Below are positions 6,158 to 7,918 of a DNA stretch of 7,918 nt, piece by piece. A program made the position numbers and the translations under genes. Origin of the DNA: Clostridiales bacterium (lineage in GTDB: Bacteria; Bacillota; Clostridia; Saccharofermentanales; UBA5734). Within the stretch, counting starts at the first letter, position 1; every line of letters starts with the position of its first letter. The DNA lies in contig DOFA01000119.1 of NCBI GenBank assembly GCA_003532195.1, positions 3,788 to 11,705 on the forward strand, in the 5' to 3' direction. The notes beneath the pieces are model-generated. The model was not told the DNA's origin and did not search any database. It saw only the letters and a list, made by a program, of their open reading frames with translations.

Positions 6158-7267
6158 TCATTCGCCGATGTAGACGATGTCGCTGACCTGGCGGCCGCCT
6201 TTGTAAGGCTGATCGGCAATCCCGTCCGAAAACGTCATGGTCGCGGATTGCCCGCCGTCCAGATTGTAGGCAGCCTGGCAGCCCAGGTCGTAAAAAAGCT
6301 GCGACATCTGCTTCATCGACATACCGACCGAATAGCCGGGCTGCCGGCCGTCGACGACCAGGAAGCAGTAATGTCCGGGCTCGTAATAACCGATGGCGCT
6401 GCGCGGATTCGGTCCGGTGACATTGCTGTTGAAAGTGGTCATCGGCTGGCCGCCATCGAGCAGCATCGGGCCGAAAGACCAGGCCTGCCAGGCGCCGTTG
6501 GCCTTCACAGCCGCCACATCGAACTCGGAAGGGGCAAAGGTCTCCATGCTGCCGTCATTATTCATGACCAGGACGTCCGCAAAAAGCGATTCCCGGTAAA
6601 GCACGCCGTTGCGGATGACGATCCCGCTGTCCCGGATACCATAGTAATCGCCGGTAATCGCCAGGATGGCGTTGTTTTCCACCGCCATGTCCAGGACTTC
6701 AGCCGTCCGCCCGGGCGCGTAGCTGCCGCCGGCGAAAGCCGTCCGGAAATACTGGATATCCCGCAGATAAATATCCGCCAGATAATAGGTGATTTCGTTG
6801 GCCTGAACCTTCTCGATGACGATTGAGATGTTGGAGCTGCGGTAGGAAGATTCGGTTTGTTCAATCCCGCCGTCGGTAAATTTATCGGCAAACCTTGCGC
6901 CCCAGGCACCGCGGGCTGTCGTTGCTGTCGTCACGGCGGCGGTTGTTTCCGTTGCCGGCGTCGATGATTCGCCCGTTGTAGAACCGCTTGGAGAAGTGAC
7001 TATGGTGGAAGTGGTGGAAAGGGAAGATACGGTTGTTGTTGAACCGGGCAGCACCTGGCCGGTATTGCCGGTGTCCCGGGGTAGAACATGGTGAAACAGG
7101 GCAAAGATGATCAAGCCCAGCCCGAGAAGGACAATATCGAGGGCAATCACCAGCCCAAGCGGCGGATTGCGTCTGGCCGGATGGTGCGGCGGCCGGGTAT
7201 GCTGCACCTGACGCGGCGGCAGATGGTATTCTGGCAATGGCGGCGGGCTGCGGCGGGAAGATTTCAT
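6158..7267 (-). CDS. Membrane-anchored phosphodiester glycosidase (NAGPA domain)
   Basis: This 369-residue surface protein carries an NAGPA domain, related to the mammalian enzyme that uncovers mannose-6-phosphate. Bacterial members act on sugar phosphodiesters or exopolysaccharide, and the substrate here is unknown. The order is a proline- and basic-rich cytoplasmic start (1-36), one transmembrane anchor (37-58), a Ser/Thr-rich linker (66-118), then the domain. Motifs are AITGDYYG (203-210), NPRSAIG (287-293), VVDGR (304-308) and NLDGGQSATM (335-344). The linker would span the cell wall and place the domain outside. I chose ATG at 7267, with AAGGA 8 nt upstream. The TTG at 7273 is too close to that SD. 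A short upstream reading frame ends over this start codon. A 64-residue membrane protein gene follows downstream, and a glycosyltransferase is divergent upstream, which suggests a role in envelope glycans. Confidence 0.9.
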   Translation of the reverse strand: MKSSRRSPPPLPEYHLPPRQVQHTRPPHHPARRNPPLGLVIALDIVLLGLGLIIFALFHHVLPRDTGNTGQVLPGSTTTVSSLSTTSTIVTSPSGSTTGESSTPATETTAAVTTATTARGAWGARFADKFTDGGIEQTESSYRSSNISIVIEKVQANEITYYLADIYLRDIQYFRTAFAGGSYAPGRTAEVLDMAVENNAILAITGDYYGIRDSGIVIRNGVLYRESLFADVLVMNNDGSMETFAPSEFDVAAVKANGAWQAWSFGPMLLDGGQPMTTFNSNVTGPNPRSAIGYYEPGHYCFLVVDGRQPGYSVGMSMKQMSQLFYDLGCQAAYNLDGGQSATMTFSDGIADQPYKGGRQVSDIVYIGE

Positions 7268-7308
7268 AGCCAAAATCCTTCCCGGAGACCTGGCGTGTTT
7301 CTCATCAA
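7264..7308 (-). CDS. Possible leader peptide overlapping the glycosidase start
   Basis: A 14-codon frame starts at TTG 7308 or ATG 7305 and reads MRNTPGLREGFWL at its end. A strong SD, AAAGGAG (7324-7318), lies 9 nt before the TTG. Its stop TGA overlaps the glycosidase ATG as ATGA, the classic layout for translational coupling. The frame stays open further upstream on this strand, which weakens the case. Confidence 0.35.
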   Translation of the reverse strand: MMRNTPGLREGFWL

Positions 7309-7337
7309 CAGGATCCGCTCCTTTAATTTAAATGAAT

Positions 7338-7345
7338 TGACGTCA
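7338..7345. promoter_or_regulatory. Palindrome TGACGTCA in the divergent gap
   Basis: This perfect 8-bp palindrome lies between the glycosidase start and the GT2 promoter, in AT-rich flanks. It may be an operator, but the length is short enough for chance. I found no convincing minus-strand promoter pair here; TAGAAT (7360-7355) is the best -10 box, without a good -35 box. Confidence 0.25.
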
Positions 7346-7369
7346 CTCTTCACCATTCTATCAAAAAAA

Positions 7370-7398
7370 TCGAAAAACCTGAATGTTATCTGTATAAT
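7370..7398 (+). promoter_or_regulatory. Promoter of the glycosyltransferase gene
   Basis: A perfect -10 box TATAAT (7393-7398) lies 17 nt after TCGAAA (7370-7375, 4 of 6 to TTGACA). Transcription would start near 7405 and give a leader of about 114 nt that begins with a GC-rich hairpin. A perfect TTGACA at 7476-7481 has no fitting -10 box. Confidence 0.5.
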
Positions 7399-7411
7399 TC
7401 CTGAATCCTGA

Positions 7412-7434
7412 CCCGCTTGCCGCTTGCGGCCGGG
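7412..7434 (+). promoter_or_regulatory. GC-rich hairpin with CUUG tetraloop in the GT2 leader
   Basis: CCCG (7412-7415) pairs with CGGG (7431-7434), and GCCG (7419-7422) pairs with CGGC (7427-7430). A 3-nt bulge (7416-7418) lies between them and a CUUG loop (7423-7426) closes the stem. CUUG loops closed by G-C are known to be very stable. It sits near the predicted 5' end of the message, where it could protect the RNA. No T run follows, so it is not an intrinsic terminator on either strand. Confidence 0.4.
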
Positions 7435-7488
7435 CCAACCCATTGCGGACTTCCGGCCAATATGATAGATTGCAGTTGACAATGTCCG

Positions 7489-7501
7489 CTTGCGGCGCAA
7501 G
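7489..7501 (+). promoter_or_regulatory. Palindrome overlapping the GT2 ribosome binding site
   Basis: CTTGCGGCGCAAG is a 13-bp palindrome with one unpaired centre base. In RNA it can fold as a 5-bp stem whose 3' arm includes the first three bases (7499-7501) of the SD AAGGAAAGG (7499-7507). It also overlaps a second copy of the leader repeat CCGCTTGCGGC (7486-7496; first copy 7420-7430). Confidence 0.35.
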
Positions 7502-7518
7502 GAAAGGTAAAGACAGAC

Positions 7519-7918
7519 ATGGGATTTCCCTGTATTTTGATACCTGCTTATAATCCGGACCAGAAGCTGGCCAGTTTGATTGATCATCTTCTGACCGCCG
7601 GCTTCAATCAAATTATTGTTGTCAACGACGGCAGCCGGCCAGATTGTGATCCCATATTTGAACAAGCAGCCAGCCAGGGATGCATTATCCTGCGGCATGG
7701 CGTCAACATGGGCAAGGGGCGGGCCCTGAAAACCGGCCTCAACCATGGCTTGCTCAACGGACTGATCGACAACGGCGTCATCACGGCCGATGCCGACGGT
7801 CAGCATACGGCGGCGGATATTGGCAAAATTGCCGCCGCCATGGCAGATAATCCGGAATCCCTGATCCTGGGCGCCCGCAAATTCAAAGGCCTGGTTCCCT
7901 GGAAGAGCCGCCTGGGTA
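7519..7918 (+). CDS. Family 2 glycosyltransferase, C-terminus cut by window edge
   Basis: The first 133 codons of a GT-A fold glycosyltransferase are present. Such enzymes transfer a sugar from a nucleotide-sugar donor, often to a lipid carrier at the inner face of the membrane. Marks are LIPAYNP (7-13) at the first strand, VVNDGS (34-39) for donor binding, HGVNMGKGRALKTG (60-73), and the metal-binding DxD in ITADADGQH (D91, D93). The GVITADADGQHT form with GKGRALKTG resembles enzymes that, in Clostridia, are often joined to or followed by a GtrA-type membrane part; that part would lie beyond the right edge. The start is ATG at 7519, with AAGGAAAGG ending 11 nt upstream, a slightly long spacing. 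It is divergent from the NAGPA glycosidase gene across a 251-nt regulatory gap. Confidence 0.9.
   Translation, partial: MGFPCILIPAYNPDQKLASLIDHLLTAGFNQIIVVNDGSRPDCDPIFEQAASQGCIILRHGVNMGKGRALKTGLNHGLLNGLIDNGVITADADGQHTAADIGKIAAAMADNPESLILGARKFKGLVPWKSRLG

Noticed and set aside
6122..6826. 234-residue frame on the plus strand
   Set aside because: It is antisense to the NAGPA domain, which has clear family motifs on the minus strand.
6901..7080. Repetitive-looking stretch that could be a tandem repeat
   Set aside because: It is the Ser/Thr-rich linker of the glycosidase: low-complexity coding sequence without a fixed repeat unit.
7476..7481. Perfect TTGACA box as a second promoter for the glycosyltransferase
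   Set aside because: No -10-like hexamer lies 16-18 nt downstream; that place holds the palindrome and SD.
7264..7806. 180-residue frame on the minus strand
   Set aside because: Its larger part is antisense to the glycosyltransferase. Only the last 14 codons, which have their own SD, are kept as a possible leader peptide.

Overview
The window looks like chromosomal DNA from a Bacillota (Firmicutes-type) bacterium, probably a GC-richer Clostridia or Erysipelotrichia relative. This placement is an inference. It rests on strong Shine-Dalgarno (SD) sequences of the AGGAGG type, frequent TTG and GTG starts, sigma-A-like promoters in AT-rich gaps, and the protein types encoded. There are eight protein genes, two of them cut by the window ends. 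I see no rRNA, tRNA, CRISPR array, insertion sequence or phage gene. No gap exceeds 300 bases.

Region 1 (1-3038, minus strand) is a three-gene operon, read from right to left. It holds a SelA-like pyridoxal-phosphate (PLP) enzyme of the D-glucosaminate ammonia-lyase type, a metal-dependent amidohydrolase/deacetylase of the EF_0837/Atu3266 type, and a lactate-racemase (LarA) homologue that runs off the left edge. The gaps between genes are about 30 nt, each with a good SD. A catabolic route for an acetylated 2-amino or 2-hydroxy (sugar) acid is the most coherent reading, but the substrate is not visible in the sequence.

Region 2 (3105-3160) is a compact divergent control region. The promoters of the minus-strand operon and of the plus-strand transporter pair overlap at their -35 boxes. 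A 10-bp palindrome sits across this junction.

Region 3 (3188-6056, plus strand) is a two-gene operon: an FLVCR-like MFS transporter and, one base later, a MATE-family exporter. The MFS protein is a plausible importer for the substrate of region 1.

Region 4 (5892-7267, minus strand) encodes a membrane-anchored phosphodiester glycosidase (NAGPA domain) and a 64-residue two-helix membrane protein. The 3' end of the small gene lies antisense to the last 165 bases of the MATE gene.

Region 5 (7268-7918) has a regulatory gap with GC-rich hairpins and a plus-strand promoter. After it comes the start of a family 2 glycosyltransferase cut by the right edge. The glycosidase and glycosyltransferase suggest cell-surface glycan work, separate from the catabolic cluster on the left.
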